A stretch of 64,000 nt of DNA from Mycobacterium sp. MYCO198283. GTDB taxonomy: Bacteria > Actinomycetota > Actinomycetes > Mycobacteriales > Mycobacteriaceae. Every line of letters starts with the position of its first letter. The stretch's first letter is position 1. The stretch lies in contig NZ_JAJQJI010000008.1 in the NCBI RefSeq assembly GCF_021213805.1, forward strand, positions 1 to 64,000, in the 5' to 3' direction. Shown one piece after another: positions 41,811 to 52,098 of this stretch. Under the pieces are notes generated by a model. It worked only from the letters and a program-made list of their open reading frames with translations, ran no database searches and had not been told where the DNA came from. A program made the position numbers and the translations under genes.

Positions 41811-43100
41811 GTGTCGGAACCCTTGTGGATCGCAATCGCGGTTGTCGCCGTCCTGGTCGTCGTTGCGCTGGTCGTGGGCCTCGTCCGGTATCGCCGGAGC
41901 CGGATCAGCCTGCGCGCCCGGGACGAGAGTGCCACAGCGGTCGACCGGTCCGGCGGATACACGGCGAAGTCCGCGATCACGTTCACCGAATCGTCAGCAC
42001 CCCCGATCCCGAAGATCGACACGGCGGGCTCACCCGCGGTCGGGGACGACGCGACCATCCCGCGCGATGCCATCAAGCGCCCGATCGCCGACGTCCGGCT
42101 CCCCGAACCCGAGACCGCACCGCCCGAACCGGCCCCCGCGCCGCCCGAACCCGCCCCGGCGCTCGACGTCGAGACGATCGCGCCAGCGGAGGGCCGGCTC
42201 GAGCGGCTGCGGGGCCGGCTCGCCAAGTCGCAGAACGCGTTGGGCCGCAGCATGCTCGGGCTGCTCGGCGGCGGTGACCTCGACGAGGACTCGTGGGAGG
42301 AGGTCGAGGAGACGCTGCTGGTCGCCGATCTCGGGCCGACCGTCACCGCCTCGGTCGTCGCCGCGCTGCGGTCCCGGCTGGCCGCCAACCCGGTGCGGTC
42401 GGAGGCCGATGCGCGCGCGGTGCTGCGCGAGGTGCTGGTCGCCGAACTGCACCCGGAGTTCGACCGGTCGATCCGGGCGCTGCCGCACGCCGACCACCCG
42501 TCGGTGCTGCTGGTGGTCGGCGTGAACGGCACCGGCAAGACCACGACCGTCGGCAAGCTGGCGCGGGTGCTGGTGGCCGACGGGCGCCGGGTGGTGCTCG
42601 GCGCGGCCGACACGTTCCGCGCGGCGGCGGCCGACCAGCTGCAGACCTGGGCGTCGCGCGTGGGCGCCCAGGTGGTGCGCGGCGCCGAGGGCGCAGACCC
42701 GGCGTCGGTGGCGTTCGACGCGGTCGACGCCGGTATCCGCGAGGGCGCCGACGTGGTGCTCATCGACACCGCCGGGCGGCTGCACACCAAGACCGGGTTG
42801 ATGGACGAACTGGGCAAGGTCAAGCGGGTGGTGAGCAAGCGGGCCGCGGTCGACGAGGTGCTGCTCGTCCTCGACGCCACCATCGGGCAGAACAGCCTGC
42901 CGCAGGCCAAGGTGTTCTCCGAGGTGGTCGACATCACCGGTGTCGTGCTCACCAAGCTCGACGGAACCGCCAAGGGCGGCATCGTCTTCCGCGTGCAACA
43001 GGAGCTCGGTGTGCCCGTCAAGCTGGTGGGGCTGGGGGAGGGCGCCGACGACCTCGCGCCGTTCGAGCCGGGCGCTTTCGTCGACGCGCTGCTGGGGTGA
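41811..43100 (+). CDS. ftsY: Signal recognition particle receptor FtsY
   Basis: FtsY docks SRP-ribosome complexes at the membrane. The 429-residue protein starts with a membrane segment (about 5-26), typical of actinobacterial FtsY, then an acidic/proline linker (about 60-130), the N domain (about 135-225) and the GTPase G domain with G1 GVNGTGKT (237-244), [16 protein letters not shown] and [13 protein letters not shown] 41811 is chosen; GTG 41808 lies directly before it. Its partner Ffh is also encoded in this window. Confidence 0.96.
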   Translation: MSEPLWIAIAVVAVLVVVALVVGLVRYRRSRISLRARDESATAVDRSGGYTAKSAITFTESSAPPIPKIDTAGSPAVGDDATIPRDAIKRPIADVRLPEPETAPPEPAPAPPEPAPALDVETIAPAEGRLERLRGRLAKSQNALGRSMLGLLGGGDLDEDSWEEVEETLLVADLGPTVTASVVAALRSRLAANPVRSEADARAVLREVLVAELHPEFDRSIRALPHADHPSVLLVVGVNGTGKTTTVGKLARVLVADGRRVVLGAADTFRAAAADQLQTWASRVGAQVVRGAEGADPASVAFDAVDAGIREGADVVLIDTAGRLHTKTGLMDELGKVKRVVSKRAAVDEVLLVLDATIGQNSLPQAKVFSEVVDITGVVLTKLDGTAKGGIVFRVQQELGVPVKLVGLGEGADDLAPFEPGAFVDALLG

Positions 43101-43142
43101 GCGCCGCCGGCTCGTGACGCGCGGACGTTTCCCGAGAGCCGG

Positions 43143-43214
43143 GTGAAACACCGGCGTAACACCGACCGCCGAGGCGTTCACGCATCCGCAACACCTGCGC
43201 ATCGCAGGTGAAAC
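43143..43214. promoter_or_regulatory. Candidate GlnR sites and hairpin upstream of amt
   Basis: GTGAAAC occurs at 43143-43149 and again at 43208-43214. The first belongs to an AC-N9-AC arrangement (AC at 43148 and 43159) of the kind reported for mycobacterial GlnR. CACCTGCG (43192-43199) and CGCAGGTG (43203-43210) form an 8-bp hairpin with a 3-base loop next to the second copy. GlnR control of amt-glnK-glnD is known in mycobacteria; assignment of these exact bases is inference. Confidence 0.45.
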
Positions 43215-43280
43215 GCGGGCCGATGACCCTTCTCGGGAGGCCGAATCTGCTCGGCGCACTCCCAAGGAGGTTGACACACA

Positions 43281-44639
43281 GTGGTCTTAGCCCTACCCGC
43301 AGAAGTCTTCGGTGTCGCCGACACCGGCGACACCGCCTGGGTGCTCACCAGCGCCGCGCTCGTGCTGCTCATGACGCCCGCGCTGGCCTTTTTCTACGGC
43401 GGCCTGTCCCGCGGCAAGTCCGTCCTCAACATGATGATGATGTCTTTCGGATCGCTGGGCGTCGTCAGCGTCATCTACGTGCTCTGGGGCTACTCGATGT
43501 CCTTCGCGTCGGCACAGACCCAGGAGGACGACTTCTTCGGCGTGTTCGACAACCCCTTCTCGCTGTTCGGCCTCGGGCCGCTCATGAACACCGCCGAGGT
43601 GCCCGATCCGGCCGGCGGCGACCCCGTCGAGCAGGTGGTGCTCGGCGGGTTCGGTTCCGTGCCGGCGATCGTCTGGGTGGCGTTCCAGCTGACGTTCGCC
43701 GTCATCACCGTCGCGCTGATCAGCGGCGCGGTGGCCGAGCGCGTCAAGTTCGGCACCTGGCTGGTGTTCAGCGGCATCTGGGTCACGGTCGTGTACTTCC
43801 CACTGGCGCACATGGTCTGGGGCAACGGCCTGCTGTCGGGCGCCGAGGGCAGCATCGCCGCCGGGCTGTTCGGCTATAACGAGGAGACGACGCACGCCAA
43901 CACCGTGCCGATCGACTTCGCCGGCGGCACCGTGGTGCACATCAACGCCGGTATGGCCGCGCTGGTGCTCGCGCTGCTGGTCGGCAAGCGCGCCGGGTTC
44001 GGCCGCACCGCCTACCGCCCGCACAACATCCCCTGGGTGATGCTGGGCGCCGCGCTGCTGTGGTTCGGCTGGTTCGGCTTCAACGTGGGATCCGAGGGCA
44101 AGGCCGACGCACTGGCCGGCCAGGTGTGGGTGAACACCACGGCGGCCACCGCGGCCGCGATGCTCGGCTGGCTGCTGGTCGAGCGGGTCCGCGACGGGCA
44201 TCCCACCAGCGTCGGGGCGGCGTCGGGCATCGTCGCCGGCCTGGTCGCGATCACACCGGCATGCGCGAACGTCAGCGCCGTCGGTGCGCTCATCGTGGGC
44301 GTGGTCGCCGGGGTGCTCTCCGCGCTCGCCGTCGGGCTGAAATACAAGTTCGGATACGACGATTCGCTCGACGTCGTCGGCGTGCACCTGGTGGCCGGCC
44401 TGTGGGGCACGGTCAGCCTCGGCCTGCTGGCGCTCGACACCGGCCTGTTCTACGGCGGGGGTTTCGATCAGCTGATCATCCAGGTGATCGTCGCGCTGGT
44501 GGCGCTCGCGTTCACCGGGGTGCTGACGACGGTCATCGCGTTCGCGCTCAAGCCGCTGGGCTGGCGCGTCCCGAGGGAGGACGAGGACACCGGCATCGAC
44601 GAGACTCAGCATGCAGAAACTGCTTACGAACTCGCCTGA
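43281..44639 (+). CDS. amt: Ammonium transporter
   Basis: The 452-residue Amt/Rh protein has about 11 membrane helices and takes up ammonium when nitrogen is scarce. Family segments are DTAWVLTSAALVLLMTPALAFFYGG near the N terminus, FAGGTVVHINAGMAALV with the first pore histidine, and VGVHLVAGLWGT with the second. An inserted loop (PDPAGGDPVEQ, about 108-118) precedes helix 3. The GTG at 43281 has AAGGAGG 9-10 bases upstream. The order amt-glnK-glnD is the classic nitrogen-control cluster. Confidence 0.96.
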   Translation: MVLALPAEVFGVADTGDTAWVLTSAALVLLMTPALAFFYGGLSRGKSVLNMMMMSFGSLGVVSVIYVLWGYSMSFASAQTQEDDFFGVFDNPFSLFGLGPLMNTAEVPDPAGGDPVEQVVLGGFGSVPAIVWVAFQLTFAVITVALISGAVAERVKFGTWLVFSGIWVTVVYFPLAHMVWGNGLLSGAEGSIAAGLFGYNEETTHANTVPIDFAGGTVVHINAGMAALVLALLVGKRAGFGRTAYRPHNIPWVMLGAALLWFGWFGFNVGSEGKADALAGQVWVNTTAATAAAMLGWLLVERVRDGHPTSVGAASGIVAGLVAITPACANVSAVGALIVGVVAGVLSALAVGLKYKFGYDDSLDVVGVHLVAGLWGTVSLGLLALDTGLFYGGGFDQLIIQVIVALVALAFTGVLTTVIAFALKPLGWRVPREDEDTGIDETQHAETAYELA

Positions 44640-44676
44640 TCGGGAACAATCGAAACTCCAGAAAGGGATCGAGTAA

Positions 44677-45015
<339 letters not shown>

Positions 45016-45069
45016 CGGCGCGGCCCGAACTCCGGTCGCACACCAGATCTTTGGCCGGAGAGGGCCGAC

Positions 45070-47565
45070 ATGACCAGAGAGCCGACAGATCCCGCCGCCG
45101 GTGGTGCCGGCATGGCGCCACCGCCGGCGGGATCGCCGCGTCCGGCCACCGATCTCGCCGCCGCCGCCCGCCAGCTCACCGCCAGTGGTCCGCGGCAGCT
45201 CCACGCCGCAGCGCTGCGCGATGCGCTGCAGGACCTGCACGAGTTCTGGTTGACCACCAAGGCCGCCGAGATCGGCGTCTCGCCGTCGAGCGGCTTTGCG
45301 ATCGTCGCCTTGGGCGGGCTGGGTCGCCGTGAGCTGCAACCGTATTCGGATCTGGACCTGACGCTGCTGCACGACGACATGCCCGCCGACGTCGTCAGCG
45401 AGATCGCCGACGCGCTGTGGTATCCGCTGTGGGACGCCAACATCCGGCTGGACCACAGCGTGCGGACGGTCCCGGAGGCGCTGCAGGTGGCCGACCAGGA
45501 CATCTCGGCCGCGCTGGCCATGCTGGAGGCCCGCCACATCGCCGGCGACCCGGAGCTGTCGGCGCTGCTGATCGGGGGCGCCCGCCGGCAGTGGCGCACC
45601 GGCATCCGATCGCGGTTCGGCGAGCTGGTCGACATCACGCACGAACGGTGGTCGCGCAGCGGCCAGATCGCCCACCGCGCCGAACCGGACCTCAAGAGCG
45701 GCCGCGGGGGCCTGCGGGACGTGCAGCTGCTCAACGCGCTCGCGATCGCCCAGCTCACCGACGCCCAGGCCCGCAGTCATTCGGCGATGCCGTCGGGCTC
45801 GCTGGCCGCCGCGCACCTGACGCTGCTGAACGTGCGTACGGAGCTGCACCGGGTGTCCGGGCGCGGCCGCCACCTGCTGCTGGCGCAGCACGCCGACGAG
45901 ATCGGCGCCGCGCTGCACATCGGCGACCGGTTCGACCTGGCCCGGGCGCTGTCCGACGCCGCCCGCACGGTCAGCTACTACGTCGACTCCGGGCTGCGGA
46001 CCGCCGGCAACGCGCTGCCCCGCCGCGGCCTGGCCGCGCTGCGCCGCCCGGTGCGCCGCCCGTTGGACGAGGGGGTCGTGGAATTCGCCGGCGAGGTGGT
46101 GCTGGCCCGCGACGCCCGGCCGGAGCGCGATCCCGGGCTGGTGCTGCGCGTGGCGGCAGCGTCGGCGACCACCGGGCTGCCGCTGGCCGCGTCCACGCTG
46201 AGCCGGCTCGCCGACCGCGCACCCGAGCTGCGGGCACCGTGGCCACGCGAGGCGCTCAAGGACCTGCTGGTGATGCTGGCGGCGGGGCAGTCCACGGTGG
46301 CCGTCATCGAGGCACTGGACCGAACGGGACTGTGGGGCCGGTTGTTCCCCGAATGGGGCGCGGTGCGCGACCTCCCGCCGCGCGACGTGGTGCACACCTG
46401 GACGGTCGACCGTCATCTCGTCGAGACCGTCTCGCGCGCAAGCGCGTTCACCACCCGGGTGGCACGCCCGGACCTGCTGCTGCTCGGGGCGCTGGTGCAC
46501 GACATCGGCAAGGGCCGCGGCGGCGACCACAGCGTGATCGGCGCCGAGCTCGCCACCCAGATCGGCAACCGGCTCGGGTTGTGGCCATCCGACGTGGCGG
46601 TGCTGTCGGCGATGGTGCGCCACCACCTGCTGTTGCCGCACACCGCAACCCGTCGCGATCTGCAGGATCCGGACACCATCGCCGCGGTCGCGGACACGCT
46701 CGGCGGCGACCCGGTGCTGCTCGAGCTGCTGCAGGTGCTCGCCGAGGCGGACTCACTGGCCACCGGACCCGGCGTCTGGGGCGACTGGAAGGCGTCACTC
46801 ATCGGCGACCTGGTCCGTCGGTGCCGACTGGTGATGGCGGGAGAGCCACTGCCCCAACCGGATCCGGTCGACGAACGGCTGCTCGAGCTCGCCGCGACGC
46901 TCGGTGCCGGCGGCCGCCCGGCGGTGCACGTCGAGATGGCGCCCGCCGACGCCACCCACGCTCACCGCGTGACCGTCGTCGCGCCCGACCGGCGCGGGCT
47001 GCTGTCCAAGATGGCAGGGGTGTTGTCGCTGAACGCGCTGCGGGTGCACTCGGCATCGGTCAACAGCCACGAGGGGTCGGCGATCAACACCTTCGTGGTG
47101 TCGCCGCACTTCGGCCCGCCGCCGGCCACCGACCTGCTCCGCCAGCAGTTCACCATGGCCCTCGACGGCGAACTGGACGTGATCGCCGCGCTGCGGCAAC
47201 GGGCGCAGCCCCCGCAGCGTGCGGGCGAGCCGCCGGCGGCCGTGCCCATCACCGCCGCGGCGCCACCGCGCGTCCTGTGGTTCGACGACACCGTCCCCGG
47301 CCGGCTGATCGTCGAGGTCCGCAGCGCCGACCGGCCCGGCCTGCTCGCGCTGTTGACGTCGGCGTTCGAACGGGTCGGGGTCGACGTGGCATGGGCGAAG
47401 GTGACCACCCTGGGCGCCTCGGTCGTCGACGTGTTCGGCATCTCCGTGCCGTCGCTGGGCGAGCGCGGCGCAGATCACGGCGCCGTGCGCGCCGAGATCG
47501 ACGCGCGGCTGCTGGAGGTGCTGCCGGGCGCCGCGCAGCCGAAACCGGTCGAGGCCGCCGGTTGA
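45070..47565 (+). CDS. glnD: PII nucleotidyltransferase/removing enzyme
   Basis: The 831-residue sensor modifies and demodifies GlnK according to nitrogen status. The N-terminal nucleotidyltransferase has [19 protein letters not shown] (around residue 77), followed by [12 protein letters not shown], an HD domain ([18 protein letters not shown]) and two C-terminal ACT domains that sense glutamine (about 620-700 and 735-815). In actinobacteria it acts as an adenylyltransferase rather than a uridylyltransferase. Its start region carries a 17-bp inverted repeat. Confidence 0.95.
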   Translation: MTREPTDPAAGGAGMAPPPAGSPRPATDLAAAARQLTASGPRQLHAAALRDALQDLHEFWLTTKAAEIGVSPSSGFAIVALGGLGRRELQPYSDLDLTLLHDDMPADVVSEIADALWYPLWDANIRLDHSVRTVPEALQVADQDISAALAMLEARHIAGDPELSALLIGGARRQWRTGIRSRFGELVDITHERWSRSGQIAHRAEPDLKSGRGGLRDVQLLNALAIAQLTDAQARSHSAMPSGSLAAAHLTLLNVRTELHRVSGRGRHLLLAQHADEIGAALHIGDRFDLARALSDAARTVSYYVDSGLRTAGNALPRRGLAALRRPVRRPLDEGVVEFAGEVVLARDARPERDPGLVLRVAAASATTGLPLAASTLSRLADRAPELRAPWPREALKDLLVMLAAGQSTVAVIEALDRTGLWGRLFPEWGAVRDLPPRDVVHTWTVDRHLVETVSRASAFTTRVARPDLLLLGALVHDIGKGRGGDHSVIGAELATQIGNRLGLWPSDVAVLSAMVRHHLLLPHTATRRDLQDPDTIAAVADTLGGDPVLLELLQVLAEADSLATGPGVWGDWKASLIGDLVRRCRLVMAGEPLPQPDPVDERLLELAATLGAGGRPAVHVEMAPADATHAHRVTVVAPDRRGLLSKMAGVLSLNALRVHSASVNSHEGSAINTFVVSPHFGPPPATDLLRQQFTMALDGELDVIAALRQRAQPPQRAGEPPAAVPITAAAPPRVLWFDDTVPGRLIVEVRSADRPGLLALLTSAFERVGVDVAWAKVTTLGASVVDVFGISVPSLGERGADHGAVRAEIDARLLEVLPGAAQPKPVEAAG
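45088..45134. repeat. 17-bp inverted repeat at the 5' end of glnD
   Basis: 45088-45104 and 45118-45134 are reverse complements except for one position, with a 13-base spacer. The stem begins GATCCCGCCG. It lies over codons 7-22 and encodes a Gly/Pro/Ala segment. A stable RNA hairpin there could affect translation. Confidence 0.75.
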
Positions 47566-47588
47566 CGCCGCGGCGGACGGGGTCCCAC

Positions 47589-47594
47589 TAGGCT
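47589..47594 (+). promoter_or_regulatory. -10 box of a leaderless ffh transcript
   Basis: TAGGCT ends 6 bases before the GTG at 47601, with no ribosome binding site, which separates ffh transcription from glnD. Confidence 0.55.
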
Positions 47595-47600
47595 GGCCGG

Positions 47601-49166
47601 GTGTTCGAATCGCTGTCCGACAGGCTGACAGGCGCCCTCGCGGGGCTGCGCGGCAAGGGCCGGCTCACCGACGCCGACATCGACGCCACCGCGCGCGAGA
47701 TCCGGGTGGCGCTGCTGGAGGCCGACGTCTCGCTGCCCGTGGTGCGGTCCTTCATCGCGCGGGTCAAGGAGCGCGCCAAGGGCGCCGAGGTGTCGGGCGC
47801 GCTGAACCCGGCGCAGCAGGTCGTCAAGATCGTCAACGAGGAGCTCGTCGGCATCCTCGGCGGTCAGACCCGCACCCTGGCCTACGCCAAGACCCCGCCG
47901 ACGGTCATCATGCTCGCCGGCCTGCAGGGCGCCGGCAAGACCACGCTGGCCGGCAAGCTCGCGAAATGGCTGAAGGGACAGGGACACACGCCGCTGCTGG
48001 TGGCGTGCGACCTGCAGCGGCCCGGCGCCGTCAACCAGCTGCGCATCGTCGGTGAGCGTGCCGGGGTGGCGACGTTCGCGCCGCACCCCGGCACGTCGCC
48101 CGAAGGGTCGGAGCTGGCGGGACCGGGCGATCCGGTCGCGGTGGCCGCCGCCGGGCTGGCCGAGGCCCGCAACAAGCTGTACGACGTCGTCATCGTCGAC
48201 ACCGCGGGCCGCCTCGGCATCGACGAGGAGCTGATGGCGCAGGCCGCCGCGATCCGCGACGCCGTCGACCCCGACGAGGTGCTGTTCGTCGTCGACGCGA
48301 TGATCGGCCAGGACGCCGTCACCACCGCCGAGGCGTTCCGCGAGGGCGTCGGCTTCACCGGTGTGGTGCTCACCAAGCTCGACGGCGACGCCCGCGGCGG
48401 CGCCGCGCTGTCGGTGCGCGAGGTCACCGGCGTCCCGATCCTGTTCGCGTCCACCGGCGAGAAACTCGACGACTTCGACGTCTTCCACCCCGACCGGATG
48501 GCGAGCCGCATCCTGGGCATGGGCGACGTGCTGAGCCTCATCGAGCAGGCCGAGCAGGTCTTCGACGCCGAGCAGGCCGAGGCGACGGCCGCCAAGATCG
48601 GCAGCGGCGAGCTGACGCTCGAGGACTTCCTCGAGCAGATGCTCGCGATCCGCAAGATGGGGCCCATCGGCAACCTGCTGGGCATGCTGCCCGGCGCCGG
48701 GCAGATGAAGGACGCGCTGGCCGCGGTCGACGACAAACAACTCGACCGCGTGCAGGCCATCATCCGCGGCATGACGCCCGCCGAGCGGGCCGACCCGAAG
48801 ATCATCAACGCCTCGCGGCGGCTGCGCATCGCCAACGGCTCGGGTGTCACGGTCGCCGAAGTCAACCAGCTCGTCGACCGCTTCTTCGAGGCCCGCAAGA
48901 TGATGTCTCAGATGGCCGGGCAAATGGGCCTGCCGTTCGGCCGCGGCAAGAGCGCCACCCGCAAGCAGGCCAAGGGCAAGGGCAAGGGCGGCAAAGGGAA
49001 AAAGGGCGGGCGCGGCCCGACGCCGCCGAAGGTGCGGGGACCGCTCGGCGCCAACATGCCCGCCGGCTTCCCGGACCTGTCGGCGATGCCGAAGGGCCTC
49101 GACGAACTGCCGCCGGGGCTGGCCGATTTCGACCTGTCGAAGCTGAATTTCCCCGGCAAGAAGTAG
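47601..49166 (+). CDS. ffh: Signal recognition particle protein Ffh
   Basis: Ffh binds SRP RNA and signal sequences of membrane proteins. The 521-residue protein has the N domain (1-95), the GTPase domain with G1 LAGLQGAGKTT (106-116), DTAGRLGID and TKLDGDARGG, and the methionine-rich M domain (about 300-450, RKMGPIGNLLGMLPG, KMMSQMAGQMGLPFG). A lysine/glycine-rich stretch (KQAKGKGKGGKGKKGG) and a hydrophobic-acidic tail end it, as in other mycobacteria. Confidence 0.97.
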   Translation: MFESLSDRLTGALAGLRGKGRLTDADIDATAREIRVALLEADVSLPVVRSFIARVKERAKGAEVSGALNPAQQVVKIVNEELVGILGGQTRTLAYAKTPPTVIMLAGLQGAGKTTLAGKLAKWLKGQGHTPLLVACDLQRPGAVNQLRIVGERAGVATFAPHPGTSPEGSELAGPGDPVAVAAAGLAEARNKLYDVVIVDTAGRLGIDEELMAQAAAIRDAVDPDEVLFVVDAMIGQDAVTTAEAFREGVGFTGVVLTKLDGDARGGAALSVREVTGVPILFASTGEKLDDFDVFHPDRMASRILGMGDVLSLIEQAEQVFDAEQAEATAAKIGSGELTLEDFLEQMLAIRKMGPIGNLLGMLPGAGQMKDALAAVDDKQLDRVQAIIRGMTPAERADPKIINASRRLRIANGSGVTVAEVNQLVDRFFEARKMMSQMAGQMGLPFGRGKSATRKQAKGKGKGGKGKKGGRGPTPPKVRGPLGANMPAGFPDLSAMPKGLDELPPGLADFDLSKLNFPGKK

Positions 49167-49169
49167 CGC

Positions 49170-50279
49170 GTGCGCCTGCACCTGCGCGGCCGGGGGCTGC
49201 CCGACGGCGAGCCGGTCGAGTGGTGGGTCGTCGATGAGCGCTCGCGCGAAGAGCATCGATCGGGCGGTGTGCTGCGCGCCGAACCCGTCGCGGGCGCCGA
49301 CACCGTGTGGGACGGCGGCTGGATTCTGCCCGGGCTGGTCGACGCGCACTGCCACGTCGGGCTCGGGCCGGGCGGACCGACGAGCCTCGACGAGGCCGTC
49401 GCGCAGGCCGAGACCGAACGCGATCACGGCGCGCTGCTGCTGCGCGACTGCGGGTCCCCGATCGACACCCGCAGCCTCGACGACCGCGAGGACCTGCCCC
49501 GGATCATCCGGGCCGGCCGGCACCTCGCGAGACCGAAGCGCTACCTCCCCGGCCTGCCGATCGACATCGAGGACGAATCGCAGCTGCCCGCGGCGGTGGC
49601 CCAGCAGGCGCGGCGCGGCGACGGCTGGGTGAAGCTGGTGGGGGACTGGATCGACCGGTCGGTGGGCGATCTCGCGCCGCTGTGGTCCGACGACGTGCTG
49701 CGCGCCGCCATCGACGCCGCGCACGCCGAAGGCGCCCGCGTGACGGCGCACGTGTTCGGGGAGGACGCGCTGCCGGGGCTGATCGGCGCGGGCATCGACT
49801 GCATCGAACACGGCACCGGGCTCACCGACGACACGATCTCCCTGATGCTGGCACACGGCACGGCGCTGGTGCCGACGCTGATCAACGTCGAGAACTTCCC
49901 CGGCATCGCCGACGCGGCCGGCAAGTACCCCACCTACGCCGCCCACATGCGGGACCTGTACGCCCGCAGCCGCGGCCGGGTCGCCGCCGCGCACGATGCG
50001 GGCGTACCGGTCTTCGCGGGCACCGACGCCGGCGGCATGATCGCCCACGGCCGCATCGGCGACGAGATCGACGCCCTGCGCGGCATCGGCATGTCGGCGA
50101 CCGACGCGCTGGGCGCCGCGTGCTGGGATGCGCGGGACTGGCTGGGACGGCCGGCGCTCGCCGACGGCGCTCCCGCCGACCTGGTCTGCTATCGCGACGA
50201 TCCGCGCGGCGGCGCCGGTGTCGTCAACCGCCCGGACCTGGTGGTGCTGCGCGGTCGCGTGTTCAGCGCGGCCGACTGA
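49170..50279 (+). CDS. Amidohydrolase (Rv2915c-like)
   Basis: The 369-residue metal-dependent hydrolase has the amidohydrolase superfamily pattern: GLVDAHCHVGLG (HXH metal ligands), GWVKLVGDW with a possible carbamylated lysine, TAHVFGE and CIEHGTGL histidines, and FAGTDAGG with the catalytic aspartate. Substrates of this branch include dipeptides and cyclic amides; it cannot be read here. It starts 3 bases after ffh. Its end overlaps the C terminus of the broken dac gene on the other strand by 17 bases. Confidence 0.88.
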   Translation: MRLHLRGRGLPDGEPVEWWVVDERSREEHRSGGVLRAEPVAGADTVWDGGWILPGLVDAHCHVGLGPGGPTSLDEAVAQAETERDHGALLLRDCGSPIDTRSLDDREDLPRIIRAGRHLARPKRYLPGLPIDIEDESQLPAAVAQQARRGDGWVKLVGDWIDRSVGDLAPLWSDDVLRAAIDAAHAEGARVTAHVFGEDALPGLIGAGIDCIEHGTGLTDDTISLMLAHGTALVPTLINVENFPGIADAAGKYPTYAAHMRDLYARSRGRVAAAHDAGVPVFAGTDAGGMIAHGRIGDEIDALRGIGMSATDALGAACWDARDWLGRPALADGAPADLVCYRDDPRGGAGVVNRPDLVVLRGRVFSAAD

Positions 50280-51100
50280 AGCCCCAGTCGAGCAGGCCGG
50301 TGAGCTGGCTCCACATGTCGCCGTTGCCGTGCATCAGCACCACCACCAGCCGGCGGCCGTTGCGGGCGGCGGCGCCGACGTAGGTGTGCTGCGCGAGGTT
50401 GGTGTAGCCGGTCTTGCCGCCGAGCGCCCCGGGGTAGTACTCGATGAGGTCATTCTGATTGGTGAGCGTCTTGCCGGGGAACGGCGCCGACGGCTGGCGC
50501 ATGATCTGGCCGATCAGCGGATAGCGCAGCGCCGCACGGAAGATCACCGCCAGGTCGTGCGGCGTCGTCAGCGACTCCCGACCGGGGCCGTCCAGCCCGG
50601 ACGGCGACGATGCGCGCGTCGCGCGGGCACCGAGCGACGCAGCCTTGGCGTTCATCCGTGCGACCGCCGCACGCTGCCCGCCGAGCATGTCGGCCAGGCA
50701 TGGTGGCGGCGTCGTTGCCCGACACCAACAGCAGCCCGTCGAGCAGCTGGCGGGTGGTGTACACCTGGCCCGGCTGCAGCCCGACGCAGGAACATTCCAC
50801 GTCGTCGTGGCTGGCGTTCGCCCGCGCCCACGCGGCGGGCGGCAGCGCGTCCAGCACCACCATCGCCAGCAGCACCTTGATCGTGCTGGCCGGCGCGTAG
50901 GAGCCGTTCGCGTCGCGGCCGGCGAGGACGGCGCCGCTGTCGAGGTCGGCGAGCAGCCACGCCTTCGCGGGTCCGTCGGGCGGCGCGCTGGCGGCGCGGA
51001 CGGGTTCGGGGGCCGGTTGCGCCGTCGCGACCGCCGTCCCGGGCGCCGGCGTGACCAGGAGTGCGACCGACACGGCCATCGCGGCCAGGCGAGTGCGCAC
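50263..51100 (-). pseudogene. D-alanyl-D-alanine carboxypeptidase paralogue with a +1 frameshift
   Basis: GTG 51100 begins a signal peptide and a penicillin-binding fold with SXXK (ASTIK), then SGN (LLLVSGNDAAT). After NDAATM the frame leaves the family sequence. One frame over, LADMLGG and then MLGGQRAAVARMNAKAASLG continue to the KTG motif (GGKTGYT) and the stop at 50263. An extra base in the GG at 50697-50698 explains this; without it the protein would have 278 residues and all three catalytic motifs. The intact paralogue dacB2 lies directly upstream on the same strand. Real decay after duplication and a base-calling error are both possible. Confidence 0.85.
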
Positions 51101-51168
51101 GAGCGCGAACGCTATCGGCGGCGGGTCACCGCTCGACGCCGGTCAGGACGCGGTTCGATCTCGGCGGG

Positions 51169-52041
51169 TCAGAGGGTGCCGGTTGCGGTGCGGCCGTCCT
51201 GCGCGAAACCCCAGTCGAGCAGCGCGGCCGCCTGATCCCAGTAGGTCGGACCGCCCTCTTTCACCAGCCCGTACATCAGCGCGACGACCAGCCGGTGCCC
51301 GCCGCGCTGCGCGGCGCCGACGTAGGTCTTGCGGGCCAGGTCGGTGTAGCCGGTCTTGCCGCCCAGCATCCCGGGGTAGCGGTGCATCATCTCGTTCTGG
51401 TTCACCAGGACCGTGTCCCCGGTCTTGGTTGGGAACACCGCCGTCGGCTGCGCGACGATCTCGGCGAACACCGGATAGCTCATCGCCGACCGGAAGATCA
51501 CCGCCAGGTCGTGCGGCGAGGACCACATCGCGATGCCCGGGCCGTCGATGCCCGACGGGCTGCCCGCATGGGTGCCGTGGGCGCCGATGGCCGCCGCTTT
51601 CGCGTTCATCTTCGTCACCGCGGCGTCGGGGCCGCCGAGCATGCGCGCCAGCGTGTTCGCGGCGTCGTTACCCGAGACGAGCAGCAGGCCGTCGAGCAAC
51701 TGCCGCGTCGTGTAGGTACGGCCCGGCGCAATCCCCGCGCAGTTGCACTCGACCCGCGTGTCGGCCACCTCGCCGACGACCGTGGCGTCGAGCGGCAGCT
51801 CGTCGAGCACCACCTGCGCCAGCAGCGTCTTGATGGTGCTGGCCGGCGCGTAGTGGCCGTCCTGGTTGCGCCCGGCGAGCACCTGCCCGGTGTCCATGTC
51901 GGCGACGATCCACGCCTGCGCCGGACCGTCCGGGGGGACGGCGGCGGCGGGCACCGCCACCTCCGGGTCGGCGCCGGCGTTCGGTGCGAGAACGACGAGC
52001 CCGACCAGCAGCGCCACCCCCGCGGCAAGGAACCTCCGCAT
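51169..52041 (-). CDS. dacB2: D-alanyl-D-alanine carboxypeptidase (DacB2-like, Rv2911)
   Basis: This secreted penicillin-binding protein trims pentapeptide stems in peptidoglycan. The 290-residue precursor has a signal peptide (RRFLAAGVALLVGLVVLAPNAGA) and the SXXK (YAPASTIKTLL), SXN (LLVSGNDAAN) and KTG (MLGGKTGYTD) motifs. ATG 52041 is placed directly before the signal peptide; the longer open frame upstream is not coding. It matches M. tuberculosis DacB2 through the ending (YGLVKEGGPTYWDQAA). A frameshifted paralogue lies 68 bases downstream. Confidence 0.94.
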   Translation of the reverse strand: MRRFLAAGVALLVGLVVLAPNAGADPEVAVPAAAVPPDGPAQAWIVADMDTGQVLAGRNQDGHYAPASTIKTLLAQVVLDELPLDATVVGEVADTRVECNCAGIAPGRTYTTRQLLDGLLLVSGNDAANTLARMLGGPDAAVTKMNAKAAAIGAHGTHAGSPSGIDGPGIAMWSSPHDLAVIFRSAMSYPVFAEIVAQPTAVFPTKTGDTVLVNQNEMMHRYPGMLGGKTGYTDLARKTYVGAAQRGGHRLVVALMYGLVKEGGPTYWDQAAALLDWGFAQDGRTATGTL

Positions 52042-52098
52042 GGCGGGGAAGCTTAGCCCGCCCGGTGCGCGCCGAGAGCACACCTGTTCAATCGGGTG

